Positions 17,788 through 27,075 of a stretch of DNA of 64,000 nucleotides are shown one piece after another; the first letter of the stretch is position 1, and every line of letters begins with the position of its first letter. The position numbers and the translations under genes were made by a program. This stretch comes from Pseudomonas sp. TTU2014-080ASC (GTDB lineage: Bacteria > Pseudomonadota > Gammaproteobacteria > Pseudomonadales > Pseudomonadaceae): positions 124,001 through 188,000 of the forward strand of contig NZ_LKKK01000013.1 in assembly GCF_001446935.1 (NCBI RefSeq). The letters are read 5' to 3'. The notes beneath the pieces were generated by a model. That model did no database searches. It was not told the origin of the DNA and saw only the letters and a program-made list of their open reading frames with translations.

Positions 17788-18978
17788 TTAGCCGCACGTG
17801 ATGACACCTGTTGCTGTCAGGGTCTCCAGAGCGGCATCGGTGTAGCCATAGGTCTTCAATACTTCATAGGTGTGCTCTCCTAGTGATGGTGGGCACGAGT
17901 GATATACCGCTGGAGTTCTTGAGAGCTTTACTGGCGAGGCGATGCCTTGATAGTCATCCCGCTTCACAAGCATCTGCCGATGGGTCGTATGTGGGTGTTC
18001 CACCACCGCTTTCACGCTAGCCACTGCACCGCATGGCACGCCTTTACAGATCAGTGCACTGGCAAGTTCTTGTGCTTCATGCGTACTGAGGTGCAGTTCC
18101 AGCTGAGTTTTGAGTGCCACCCGGTTAATCGAACGCTGGCTATTGCTGGTGAACCGCTCATCTTTGAGCAGATGTGCTGCGCCGATATGCTCACAAAGAA
18201 TCTCAAACTGGCGGTCATTGCCAACGGCCAAATAGATAGGTTTATCCCCCGTGGCATAACTGTCGTATGGCGCGATATTGGGATGAGCATTACCGGTTAG
18301 GACAGGCTCCTTACCTGAGGCTAGGTAATTTGGTACGTGTGGATGGAGCAAGGAGACGCCACAGTCGTAGAGAGTGATATCAATAAACTGGCCATGACCA
18401 CTGCGCTGCCTTTCATACAGGGCTAGCAGAATACCGGTTACAGCGTTTAGTCCGGTGACCATGTCTACAATTGGTAGCCCGACACGCATCGGACCCGTTG
18501 TTGTATCTCCATTGACGCTCATCAGGCCAGCGATGGCCTGAATTGCAGCGTCGTACCCTGGTAGGCCACCCAGTGGCCCGCTCAGGCCAAAGCCTGAGAT
18601 CGAACAGTGGATGAGTTTGGGAAATCGCTGACTCAGCACCTCTGCATAACCCAGGCCCCAGCGTTCCAACGTGCCAGGTTTAAAGTTTTCAACCAGCACA
18701 TCGGCTTCACTGAGAAGGTGCAGGAGAATCTCTTTTCCTTGTTCCATGGACAGGTCGACGGAGATGCCTTTCTTGTTGCGATTGACGCCCCTGAAATAGG
18801 CTGAGGTGCTTCCGTCAAAAGGTGGGCCCCAAGCGCGTGTTTCATCTCCGCTCGGGGGTTCCAGTTTGATTACTTCAGCGCCATGGTCCGCCAGGGCCTG
18901 AGTGCAATAAGGGCCTCCCAGTACGCGGCTCAGATCCAGTACTTTGATGCCAGCCAGGGCTCCGCCTCGATGGGTCAT
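17788..18978 (-). CDS. Family III CoA-transferase (CaiB/BaiF)
   Basis: A 396-residue family III CoA-transferase. The N-terminal motif is GIKVLDLSRVLGGPYC, then ADHGAEVIKLEPPSGDETR, VENFKPGTLERWGL, and the likely catalytic Asp in LPGYDAAIQAIAGLM. This family moves CoA between carboxylic acids through a bound thioester; relatives activate glutarate and other dicarboxylates using succinyl-CoA. Here it probably activates the pathway substrate. It is the middle gene of a minus-strand operon with an acyl-CoA dehydrogenase 24 bp upstream and a thiolase 71 bp downstream. Confidence 0.88.
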   Translation of the reverse strand: MTHRGGALAGIKVLDLSRVLGGPYCTQALADHGAEVIKLEPPSGDETRAWGPPFDGSTSAYFRGVNRNKKGISVDLSMEQGKEILLHLLSEADVLVENFKPGTLERWGLGYAEVLSQRFPKLIHCSISGFGLSGPLGGLPGYDAAIQAIAGLMSVNGDTTTGPMRVGLPIVDMVTGLNAVTGILLALYERQRSGHGQFIDITLYDCGVSLLHPHVPNYLASGKEPVLTGNAHPNIAPYDSYATGDKPIYLAVGNDRQFEILCEHIGAAHLLKDERFTSNSQRSINRVALKTQLELHLSTHEAQELASALICKGVPCGAVASVKAVVEHPHTTHRQMLVKRDDYQGIASPVKLSRTPAVYHSCPPSLGEHTYEVLKTYGYTDAALETLTATGVITCG

Positions 18979-19002
18979 TGTGAGTCCGTTCCTATAAGTT
19001 GT

Positions 19003-20733
19003 TTAGGCAGGAAGCAGAAGAATCGCTTCATCCAGCGTGATGCTTTGTTCATCGACCACGCGGCCGAGAACGCCCAACTGCGCCGTCGTATATCCAGGCA
19101 CCAGCGGGTCGCGCGGAAGTAATTTGTGCTGCAGGATCAAATGCACCAGCGCGAGACGTCGGTAATCGCCCGCCTGTATGGCCTCCCATGTCATGAATAT
19201 GGCTGAAGTAGCGTTGTAGAGCGCACTGCCTGCGCGTCGCACGTCCTCGTTGCACTGGTTTTCTGCCATGTATTTCATGCCAGCTACGGTACGTACCAGC
19301 ATGCTTTTGAGGAGTGAAAGTGAATCTGATGGCAATCTGTCAGCGCACTCATTGAGTAGGCTGTTTAAGTAGTCGCTGAGAGGTTCCAGTGCTGACTCGC
19401 GGGTGTGAGCGCGAGCAATGTCGAGTGCCACAATATTGCTGGTACCTTCCCAGATGGATCCCAGATGGGAGTCTCTCACCAGGCGTGGGTCACTCCATTC
19501 CTCTATGTAGCCTACGCCTCCTCGGACCTCCATCGCATCGCCGGTCACTTTACGGGCGTCGCGGCATGCTCTGAATTTGATCATGGGAGTAAGAATGCGT
19601 ACGCATTTCTGGGCCTGCTCATCTCCTTTGTCAGCTTTTGCCAGCAGGGTAGCGATCTGCATGAACATGGAGCGGGCCTGCTCAGTCGGCAGCATCATTT
19701 TTAAAAGCTGCCGCTGCATTAGCGGCATGTCGATCAGGTGTTTGCCGAATGCTTTGCGCTTGCGGGCAATGAAAAGAGCTTCGGTCAGGGCGCGGCGCAT
19801 CATGCCGGCCGAGCGCACACCATTGGAAAGACGTGACATGTTTATCATGTCGGCCATTTGCTGAAAGCCACGGCCCTGCTCTCCGATCAGGTACGCTGTC
19901 GCGCCCTCAAGACTGATCTCGCCACTGGCCATTGAGCGTGTGCCCAGCTTGTCCTTCAGGCGAACAATACGGTAGGCATTATGTGAACCGTCTTCGAGGT
20001 GTTTAGGCAGCAGAAACAAGCTCACTCCCTTCAGGCCAGCAGGGGAGCCTTCAACACGAGCCAGTACCATGGCCAGGTCGGCGTCAGGGTTTGAGCAGAA
20101 CCACTTCTCACCATAGAGTTTCCACTGACCAGTTTCGTTGCGTGCCAAGGTGGTGGTGGCGGATACGTCAGAGCCTGCGTCCTGTTCAGTCATGAACATA
20201 GCGCCTTGGTAGAGCTCATCAAAATTGCGGCTGGTTAGCGAGGGCAAGTAGCGTGCTACCAAGTCTGGGTGTCCGTACTTACGTAAAGTCCGGGTTAGCG
20301 AGTCGGTCATGCTAACCGGACAGCACAGTCCGAACTCAGCCTGTACGAACAGATAGGTCAGCGCGTACTTAACCAGAGGCGTGGGTCCGTTCGGTAGGTG
20401 GCTCATGGAGGATAAGCCGAGCTCGGCATACGCAGCCTTTTCCAGAGCAATGTAGTCTGGGTGTTTGAGGATTGTCTGTGTCTCGGCACCGGCACGGCTG
20501 CGATACGAGAGGACTGGAGGATTTTTGTCCGCAGACAGAGCGAGGGTGTCCAGTTCCCCTCCGGCACGTGCTCCCAGCGAGCTCATGACGGGGCGCCACT
20601 GGTCCAGTTCATCGCCGGATAAGTAGACGGATAAGAGTCGTTCCAGTGATGAGTCTGCCTGGTAAAGATTGAGGCCATGACTGTCTGGAATATTGGAGGG
20701 TTTCCCGAGCGAAATGGCGCTTAAATCGGTCAT
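19003..20733 (-). CDS. Acyl-CoA dehydrogenase, AidB-like long form
   Basis: A 576-residue FAD acyl-CoA dehydrogenase of the long AidB-related type, about 180 residues longer than standard enzymes. Landmarks are MTEQDAGSDVSATTT (FAD binding), EKWFCSNPDADLAMV, and GSIWEGTSNIVALD with the catalytic-type Glu, plus a C-terminal helical extension from about residue 440. It should introduce the first double bond in beta-oxidation of the activated acid. It is the promoter-proximal gene of the minus-strand operon, divergent from the LysR gene. Confidence 0.85.
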   Translation of the reverse strand: MTDLSAISLGKPSNIPDSHGLNLYQADSSLERLLSVYLSGDELDQWRPVMSSLGARAGGELDTLALSADKNPPVLSYRSRAGAETQTILKHPDYIALEKAAYAELGLSSMSHLPNGPTPLVKYALTYLFVQAEFGLCCPVSMTDSLTRTLRKYGHPDLVARYLPSLTSRNFDELYQGAMFMTEQDAGSDVSATTTLARNETGQWKLYGEKWFCSNPDADLAMVLARVEGSPAGLKGVSLFLLPKHLEDGSHNAYRIVRLKDKLGTRSMASGEISLEGATAYLIGEQGRGFQQMADMINMSRLSNGVRSAGMMRRALTEALFIARKRKAFGKHLIDMPLMQRQLLKMMLPTEQARSMFMQIATLLAKADKGDEQAQKCVRILTPMIKFRACRDARKVTGDAMEVRGGVGYIEEWSDPRLVRDSHLGSIWEGTSNIVALDIARAHTRESALEPLSDYLNSLLNECADRLPSDSLSLLKSMLVRTVAGMKYMAENQCNEDVRRAGSALYNATSAIFMTWEAIQAGDYRRLALVHLILQHKLLPRDPLVPGYTTAQLGVLGRVVDEQSITLDEAILLLPA

Positions 20734-20782
20734 TGTGCTGCTCCTGATTGCTCACATGTGACCGGATGCTAGGTTTGCTACT

Positions 20783-20820
20783 GATAAGCTTCCAATACAA
20801 TTATATGGCTCTACGATAAG
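20783..20820. promoter_or_regulatory. Likely LysR operator between the divergent catabolic operons
   Basis: The 112-bp gap holds two direct copies of GATAAG (20783-20788 and 20815-20820). The same word occurs as a palindrome, CTTATC-ACAC-GATAAG, at 21827-21842 in front of the transporter gene. The sharing suggests that one LysR regulator acts at both promoters. Confidence 0.4.
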
Positions 20821-20845
20821 TAATCCTGATTGATGAGGGTCTGAA

Positions 20846-21745
20846 ATGGACTTCAAGCAGCTTCGCTATTTCATCGCTGTCGCCGAGGAACTTCATTTTG
20901 GCCGTGCCGCAGCGCGCCTGTTTATTTCGCAGCCGGCGCTAAGTTTCGATATTAAAAAACTAGAGGAACAACTTGGGGTGCAGCTGTTGTTGCGTAACAA
21001 CAAGTCTGTGAAGCTGACTGCTGCTGGCGAAACCCTTCTCACAGAAAGCCGAACATTGCTGGTCCAGCTGGAGCAGGTGAAGCGTCAGACTCTGAGAGCA
21101 TCACAGGGGCTCAGTGGCAGACTCCGTGTTGGTTTCGTCAACTCGATGTTGCACCGTGGGCTACCGGCTGCTGTGAATCAGTTTCAGTTGGAGAATCCTG
21201 GGCTGGAAGTGGTTCTGGTGGAGATGAACACCGCTGAACAGGCGCAGGCCCTGCAGCGTGGACAGCTAGATTTAGGGTTTGTGCACTGGGGGCGCATGGC
21301 ACCAGGCATAGCCTCCGAGTTGTTGATGAGCGACACACTTGTGGGGTGCCTACCTGTCAGTCATCCAGCTGCGAATCATGAGCAAATTGCGCTTTCAGCA
21401 TTAAAAGATGATGGCTTCATTCTGTTTCCCCGGGCCTCGTCTCCGCATTTTCATGATCTGATCGTGGCGCAGTGTGTTGATGCAGGGTTTAGCCCGATCA
21501 TCCGGCACGAGGCCAGGCTTTGGCAGACGATTATCACTATGGTGGGGCTGGGAATGGGGGTCGCGCTGGTTCCGCGTTCTCTGGTTAATGCCTGGAGTGC
21601 CGATGTTCGCTATGTGGAGACAGGTAATCGTGCCGTCAGGGCGGAGACTCACGCCATCTACCTAGAGGGGGAGATACCACAGGTTGCACAAAGTTTTCTG
21701 GGTTTGCTTCGCCGTTACATTCCTGATGTGGCTCGTATGGGGTGA
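20846..21745 (+). CDS. LysR-family transcriptional regulator of the dicarboxylate-type cluster
   Basis: A 299-residue LysR regulator. The N-terminal winged helix reads MDFKQLRYFIAVAEELHFGR then AAARLFISQPALSFDIKKLEEQLG. The effector domain follows from about residue 90 (GRLRVGFVNSMLHRGLP). The start follows GAGGGT. It is divergent from the acyl-CoA dehydrogenase operon and points the same way as the transporter and FadB-like genes, so it probably senses the pathway substrate or its CoA ester. The effector is not known. Confidence 0.9.
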   Translation: MDFKQLRYFIAVAEELHFGRAAARLFISQPALSFDIKKLEEQLGVQLLLRNNKSVKLTAAGETLLTESRTLLVQLEQVKRQTLRASQGLSGRLRVGFVNSMLHRGLPAAVNQFQLENPGLEVVLVEMNTAEQAQALQRGQLDLGFVHWGRMAPGIASELLMSDTLVGCLPVSHPAANHEQIALSALKDDGFILFPRASSPHFHDLIVAQCVDAGFSPIIRHEARLWQTIITMVGLGMGVALVPRSLVNAWSADVRYVETGNRAVRAETHAIYLEGEIPQVAQSFLGLLRRYIPDVARMG

Positions 21746-21748
21746 TCA

Positions 21749-21783
21749 TCCTGAAAGCCTATTCTCCAAGGTTAAATAGGCTA
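21749..21783 (+). terminator. Possible weak terminator after the LysR gene
   Basis: An inverted repeat AGCCTATT / AATAGGCT with an 11-base loop lies shortly after the LysR stop and is followed by AATTCTTA. Confidence 0.4.
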
Positions 21784-21826
21784 ATTCTTAGTGCGGTGAA
21801 TTCATATTTTTGCTAGCTCGAAAGTG

Positions 21827-21842
21827 CTTATCACACGATAAG
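21827..21842 (+). promoter_or_regulatory. Palindrome CTTATC-ACAC-GATAAG upstream of the transporter
   Basis: A perfect 6-bp inverted repeat with a 4-base spacer, about 110 bp before the MHS transporter start. It shares GATAAG with the divergent LysR/acyl-CoA dehydrogenase region. It is a likely LysR site, by inference only. Confidence 0.4.
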
Positions 21843-21952
21843 ATTTAAAGATTATTTATTTATAAAACTCATCACTAGACTCGCTCAGACCTGATGTGAC
21901 GCGGCATTAATGGCGCACTCGTACTAAAGGAAAACAATAAAGAGTCTCGTGT

Positions 21953-23353
21953 ATGAACAGAGAAGCGGAATCTGCTTATAAAGCTCAATCAGCCAAAGCT
22001 CGTAAGGCTGGGATCGCATCATTTATCGGAACTACCATTGAGTGGTATGACTTCTACATATATGGATTTGCGGCGGCGCTAGTTTTTGGAAAGGTATTTT
22101 TCCCCTCTGATATAGATCCGGGTATAGCCACACTTCTGGCATTCCTTACCCTTTGGTCTGGGTTTATTGCCCGACCACTTGGCGGGCTTATCTTCGGGCA
22201 CCTGGGAGACAAGATTGGGCGTAAAACCACGCTGGTAATTACGCTGATCATGATGGGGGTGGCCACAACTGGTATTGGTCTGCTGCCAACCTATGAATCA
22301 ATCGGCTACTGGGCCCCAATCCTGCTCGTTATCCTGCGCATTATTCAGGGAATCGCTGTTGGCGGAGAATGGGGCGGAGCTGTTCTGATCGCCAGTGAGC
22401 AGGCCCCGAAAGGCAAAGGGATTCTCTACTCGGCGTTTGCCCAGCAAGGCTCACCCACGGGTAATCTGTTGGCGACTCTGGTGTTCTTTGGCCTTAGCTC
22501 GATCCCGCTCCCGGATTTTGTAGCCTGGGGCTGGCGTATTCCATTCCTGCTGTCTGCTGCACTGGTTGTGATCGGCATGGTCATTCGACTCAAGCTTGAA
22601 GAAACGGAGGATATGAAACGCCTGATTAAAGAGAAGAAGACAGTAAAAATGCCAGTGGTGGAAGTCTTGCGTAACCACTGGAAGCTGGTGCTGATTGGGG
22701 CGCTGGTATTGCCTGCAATACACGTCACTTATTTCAAAACCACCTTTGCTGTTTCCTGGGCTACTAAGTCCCTGGGGTATTCTCAGGACACCTTCCTGAG
22801 CATCATTATCATCGCCCTTATCGTCCAATTTATTTCCCAGCCAATCGGCGCCTGGCTGACGTCGAAAATTGATATGCGCAAAGCGGTATTAATCATGCTC
22901 GTACCTGAGCTGATCTTTATGCCGCTGATGTTCTTTGCCATTGAAACTAAGGTGTACTGGATTGCAGCTGCAGGGATGGCGTTGGCAACGATTCCCCATG
23001 CAATGTTTTACGGTGCGGTTGGCGGCATCCTGGCTCGTGCGTTCCCTACACGTATTCGTTACACCGGGCTCTCGCTGGCTTACCAGCTGTGTTCGTTGTT
23101 GATAGGTGGCGGAACACCGGTATTGGCACAGTGGATTCTGAACTCCACGGGCGAGATTTTCTGGGTGGCAATTGCTGCTGGCAGCTACGCGATTATTTCG
23201 CTGATCTGCACTTTGCTGCTGCTGCAGAAAACCGGCCACCAAGCCAGTGAACTGTCCACGGCAGAGCAGGCGGATGCGCAGGATATCGCCGGAGTTTCGT
23301 TGGCAGATTCTGATGCCACCTCCGTGCATTCCAGTCAGCCACGACTGGCCTGA
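21953..23353 (+). CDS. MFS metabolite:H+ symporter (MHS family)
   Basis: A 466-residue inner-membrane transporter with about 12 membrane segments. The MHS signature is clear: GTTIEWYDFYIYGFAAAL at the first segment, ARPLGGLIFGHLGDKIGRKTTL in the 2-3 loop, and GGEWGGAVLIASE. The family imports carboxylates, betaine, shikimate and similar metabolites with protons. In this cluster it most likely imports the dicarboxylate that the CoA-transferase activates. A FadB-like gene follows 78 bp later. Confidence 0.9.
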   Translation: MNREAESAYKAQSAKARKAGIASFIGTTIEWYDFYIYGFAAALVFGKVFFPSDIDPGIATLLAFLTLWSGFIARPLGGLIFGHLGDKIGRKTTLVITLIMMGVATTGIGLLPTYESIGYWAPILLVILRIIQGIAVGGEWGGAVLIASEQAPKGKGILYSAFAQQGSPTGNLLATLVFFGLSSIPLPDFVAWGWRIPFLLSAALVVIGMVIRLKLEETEDMKRLIKEKKTVKMPVVEVLRNHWKLVLIGALVLPAIHVTYFKTTFAVSWATKSLGYSQDTFLSIIIIALIVQFISQPIGAWLTSKIDMRKAVLIMLVPELIFMPLMFFAIETKVYWIAAAGMALATIPHAMFYGAVGGILARAFPTRIRYTGLSLAYQLCSLLIGGGTPVLAQWILNSTGEIFWVAIAAGSYAIISLICTLLLLQKTGHQASELSTAEQADAQDIAGVSLADSDATSVHSSQPRLA

Positions 23354-23431
23354 GTCACTTCAACTTACCGGGTGGCAGCTGCCCGCTGGCACCCGCGTCG
23401 CAATGCAATTCACACTATATCGGTGATAAGT

Positions 23432-25558
23432 ATGAGTTCTTTCACGCAGGCTACTGCTGCCAATTCCTTGCAGTGTGTTCATATCTCCCGGCGCGATCGT
23501 ATTGCGGTTGTGGAAATTTCAAATCCGCCGGTTAATGCATTGAGCTCGCCAGTCAAACAGGCTCTGGCTGATGCGATCGACAGTGCTGTAAATAGTTCGG
23601 AGATTGCTGCCATCGTCCTGACTGGGGCTGGCAAGCACTTTTGTGGTGGAGCTGATATTCGTGAGTTTGGTCAGGTCACGGGGCCTAGTCTGAGTACGTT
23701 GTGCACCCAAATCGAAAACAGTACTAAACCAGTGATCGCAGCCATTAAGGGATCTTGTCTTGGTGGTGGGTTGGAACTGGCCTTGGCAGCACACTTCAGA
23801 ATTGCAGTGGCCCCAGCGCAGCTGGGGTTACCGGAAGTCAATTTGGGATTGATGCCAGGTGCCGGAGGTACGCAACGCTTACCACGGTTAGTGGGAGCGG
23901 CACGGGCCTTAGACATGATGGTGAGTGGTCGCTCAGTAAAGGCTTCTGTTGCTGTTCAGATAGGACTGATCGACCGAGTATGTAGCGACGATGTACTGCA
24001 GGATGCGGCCGTGCAATTTGCGAATGAGATTATTCAGTCTGGACAATGTGTGCGTAGGAGTCGCGACGCATTGGCTATGAGTGATACAGACCAATCCCGG
24101 GTGGAGATTGATCAGGCCAAGGATATCGCTCTAGCCAAGAAAGGGTTGGTATCGCCCGCAAAAATTGTTGAGGCCGTACAGGCATCCCTTGAGCTTCCTT
24201 TTGAGAAAGGGCTGATCAAAGAGCGTGAGTTGTTCTCTGAATGCCTTGAAAGTCCACAGCGTTCAGCCTTGATTCATGCCTTCCTGGCAGAGAAAGCTGC
24301 CTCGAAAATGCCGGGTTTGTCGGTCGTTTTGCCGACGCCTCTGAGGACAATTGCTGTAATTGGTGCAGGAACGATGGGGGTCGGCATCAGCATCGCGTTG
24401 CTTGACGCCGGATACGCAGTGCTGTTGCTGGATCGTGAGCAGGCTTATTTGGAGAGGGGGCTCAATGCTATCGCCGAGTCCTACCGTAAGCAGCAAGAGA
24501 GAAATCGTATCAGTGCTGAGGTCAAGGCGGAACGCTTGGCCCGCTTGGCTTGCCATATTGATTATTCGGCTTTGCATGGGGCTGACCTGATCATTGAGGC
24601 TGTATTCGAAGACATGGCGGTCAAAAAGGAGCTGCTTTGCCAGCTGGAAAAAGCCTGTAAGCCTGACGCAATCCTGGCCACCAATACCTCTTATCTGAAT
24701 ATTGATGAAATGAGTGAAGGCTTGGATCACCCCGAGCGAGTAATTGGCATTCATTTTTTCTCACCCGCCAACCTGATGAAGCTGGTCGAAGTGGTTGTCC
24801 CTGAGAAGGCTGATCAGAGGACTGTTGCAATCGCCTTTCAGCTCGCCAAATCCATGAAGAAAACCCCGGTCCGAGCGGGGATGTGTGATGGCTTTATCGG
24901 CAACAGGATGTTGGCGGTATATCGGGAGGCTGCGGAGCTGATGATGCTGGACGGTGCCAGCCCCTATCAGATCGATGAGGCCGTACGCGAGTTCGGGTTT
25001 CCCATGGGGCCTTTTCAGGTGGTTGACCTTGCGGGTGGCGATATCAGCTGGGCTACCCGTAAGCGCAAAGCATCACAGCGTGATCCACGGCTGCGCTATG
25101 TCAGTGTTGCTGACAAACTCTGTGAGCGTGGCTGGTTCGGCCAGAAGACCGGGATCGGTTATTACCTGTATGACAAGGACGGGAAGAATGCTCGCCCCAA
25201 TCCTGAGCTTGAAGATGTGCTCAGTGAAGTACGTGCGGAGGCGGGGATTGTGCCCAAGCACTTCACTCAGCAGACGATCATTGATCACTACCTAGCGGCG
25301 ATGATTAATGAGGGGGCCAACGTCGTACACCAAGGCATTGCTCTTCGGCCTTCGGATGTTGATGTTACGTTGCTGAATGGATATGGCTTCCCTCGTTATA
25401 AGGGTGGGCCGATGTGGTATGCCGATAGCGTGGGTTTGGAACGCGTGCTGGCCAATATCGCGCGCTATGCCGAGACCGATCCTTTGTTCTGGAAGCCCTC
25501 AGACTTACTCGTTGAGTTGGCGAATCACGGACGGTCGTTCTCAGATTTGAATCGTTAG
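23432..25558 (+). CDS. FadB-like enoyl-CoA hydratase / 3-hydroxyacyl-CoA dehydrogenase fusion
   Basis: About 708 residues. An N-terminal enoyl-CoA hydratase domain (GKHFCGGADIREFG, GGGLELALAAHFRIA, LGLMPGAGGTQRLPRLVG) covers roughly residues 15-200. A 3-hydroxyacyl-CoA dehydrogenase follows, with an NAD-binding motif IGAGTMGVGISIALLDAGY near residue 310 and a double C-terminal domain (FFSPANLMKLVEVV, GFIGNRML). It would perform the two middle steps of beta-oxidation. I prefer ATG 23432; a GTG at 23372 would add 20 residues with no ribosome site. It follows the transporter gene in the same direction. Confidence 0.88.
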   Translation: MSSFTQATAANSLQCVHISRRDRIAVVEISNPPVNALSSPVKQALADAIDSAVNSSEIAAIVLTGAGKHFCGGADIREFGQVTGPSLSTLCTQIENSTKPVIAAIKGSCLGGGLELALAAHFRIAVAPAQLGLPEVNLGLMPGAGGTQRLPRLVGAARALDMMVSGRSVKASVAVQIGLIDRVCSDDVLQDAAVQFANEIIQSGQCVRRSRDALAMSDTDQSRVEIDQAKDIALAKKGLVSPAKIVEAVQASLELPFEKGLIKERELFSECLESPQRSALIHAFLAEKAASKMPGLSVVLPTPLRTIAVIGAGTMGVGISIALLDAGYAVLLLDREQAYLERGLNAIAESYRKQQERNRISAEVKAERLARLACHIDYSALHGADLIIEAVFEDMAVKKELLCQLEKACKPDAILATNTSYLNIDEMSEGLDHPERVIGIHFFSPANLMKLVEVVVPEKADQRTVAIAFQLAKSMKKTPVRAGMCDGFIGNRMLAVYREAAELMMLDGASPYQIDEAVREFGFPMGPFQVVDLAGGDISWATRKRKASQRDPRLRYVSVADKLCERGWFGQKTGIGYYLYDKDGKNARPNPELEDVLSEVRAEAGIVPKHFTQQTIIDHYLAAMINEGANVVHQGIALRPSDVDVTLLNGYGFPRYKGGPMWYADSVGLERVLANIARYAETDPLFWKPSDLLVELANHGRSFSDLNR

Positions 25559-25624
25559 TTCCTTCAGCGAAGAGTACTGGAGATGCCGGTGATTGGTTGC
25601 TATTCAGTTGAAAGGTAAAGCCGA

Positions 25625-25653
25625 AAGGGGCAATCGTGCAGAGGTTGCCCCTT
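25625..25653 (+). terminator. Hairpin terminator after the FadB-like gene
   Basis: A perfect 9-bp stem AAGGGGCAA / TTGCCCCTT about 65 bp after the stop. The tail TCACATT is only weakly T-rich. Confidence 0.6.
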
Positions 25654-26062
25654 CACATTAGGCTTCTTCCAGCGACTGTTTATTTCAACTTACGCCGATG
25701 CTTGTAGGGGATATGCAGAAGGGGCCTGCGGCTGTTGCGTCATCTCTTAAGAGTTCTTTGCTTTGAGCGGACAGAGATAGCGCATGGCTTCATAGTCTCC
25801 TGTGCAATCAGCTATCAGTGCGTCCTTTAGTCGCCGGGGAGTGACGGCTGATCTTAAGGATTTTCTTACGTGCTTGGCGGAATTTGCTGCTACAGGCCAA
25901 ACCTCAGATCAATCAGGATGTTCTCGTTGCCACGCTAAGGCCAATTCAATAGTTGATCCTGTGATGGGTGATACACCATCTGTAGTGAAGGATGTGGATC
26001 AGGATCAGCCAGGGTGCTGAATGTGGAAAAAATTCTGACTTAATTATCTGAGGTTAGCACTC
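25654..26062. other. 409-bp stretch without a convincing gene
   Basis: Short frames in this gap lack a ribosome site and known products. A Cys/His-containing frame at about 25802-26020 does not look coding. The last part should hold the promoter of the secreted-protein gene at 26063. Confidence 0.5.
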
Positions 26063-26779
26063 ATGCGTATTTTCCAATTGAACAAAGGCCGCCAGGTGCT
26101 TTCCCTGCTGGTTGGTATGAGCTTCACCGCATCAGCTCTGGCAGCTGTCACATCGGCTCCGACAGGGACTGTCAAAGGTAATGCACCTGTTGTGGTGAAT
26201 CCTGCTGTTATCAGCTTTGCGGATCAGGATGGTAATGGCCTGGTCAATACCGGCGACCGTCTGAGCGTTAATTGGAATCTGGCCAGCGATGTCTCCGACG
26301 CTGATGGCGATGATGTGACTGAGGCGGTTTATCAGTGGTACGCCGGTTCAGCACTGGTCGGGAGTGATACCGAACTGACTATTCAGGCCGAGCATCTGGG
26401 GCAGACTATTACGGTGAAAACGCTGGCCAAGACTGATGCCAACCTCACCGATCCGTCCGAGAGTCTTGAGACTTTGGCTGTGCTGGATAGCTCTATTCCG
26501 GGCGTCGGCGAAGGTGGCACAGAGATTCCTGTGATCTCTCAAGGTCAGCCTCTGAGCGTGACGGTAGACGGTCTGGTTGATGGCTCTCCTAAGGTTGGTC
26601 AAGCTCTGACCGCCAATGTTGTCTGTGAAGGCGCGTGTAGTGGCCTGACTTACAAGTGGCAGATCGAATCGTCAATTGGCAGTGGCTCATTTACGGATAT
26701 CGCCGGTGCTACCTCTCAGACCTACACCCCGCTCAAAGGCGATCAGAAACGCCAGGTTCAGGTGATCGTAGGGCCTTAA
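26063..26779 (+). CDS. Secreted protein with two Ig-like repeats, ZirU/SinI-like
   Basis: 238 residues with a signal peptide (VLSLLVGMSFTASALA, cut before AVTS). Two Ig-like modules follow. One contains DSD-type acidic sequence and YQWYAGSALVGSDTELTIQ; the second contains GLTYKWQIESSIGSGSFTDI and ends in QTYTPLKGDQKRQVQVIV. The layout resembles ZirU/ZirS/SinI proteins of enterobacteria, which are secreted with an intimin-like autotransporter. No such partner is nearby. The resemblance is from memory of family style, so the role (secreted or surface-associated) is an inference. It is a single-gene unit with its own terminator. Confidence 0.65.
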   Translation: MRIFQLNKGRQVLSLLVGMSFTASALAAVTSAPTGTVKGNAPVVVNPAVISFADQDGNGLVNTGDRLSVNWNLASDVSDADGDDVTEAVYQWYAGSALVGSDTELTIQAEHLGQTITVKTLAKTDANLTDPSESLETLAVLDSSIPGVGEGGTEIPVISQGQPLSVTVDGLVDGSPKVGQALTANVVCEGACSGLTYKWQIESSIGSGSFTDIAGATSQTYTPLKGDQKRQVQVIVGP

Positions 26780-26803
26780 CTCGGGCCGCTACATGTATCA
26801 ACC

Positions 26804-26837
26804 AACCGGTAGTCGCATTGGCGATTACCGGTTTTTT
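26804..26837 (+). terminator. Rho-independent terminator after the secreted Ig-like protein
   Basis: Stem AACCGGTAGTCGC (26804-26816) with GCGATTACCGGTT (26821-26833), one mismatch, 4-base loop, followed by a T-run. Classic form. Confidence 0.9.
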
Positions 26838-27075
26838 ATCGAGGTCCCCACTGCGCGACGTGTGGTGAGCTTCATTTCAGACGTTACTAGGTGCGAGGAC
26901 TGCTCGCCATCATTCATGGTTGCCGCTCTGATGGTTCGATTAACGCAAGGAGCGTTGAGCAGATGAAGAGCTAGCCAGGTGCACGTTTTTCCGGCGCTCC
27001 CAGTGAGTATTACTAGGGCTGCATGCCGGAGCGGATAGGGAGGTTTTTGAGTGTGTGGTGTGACGAGGTAAACGT

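Noticed and set aside
25802..26020. 72-codon frame with CxxC-like segment
   Set aside because: No proper start or ribosome site; composition unlike neighbouring genes.
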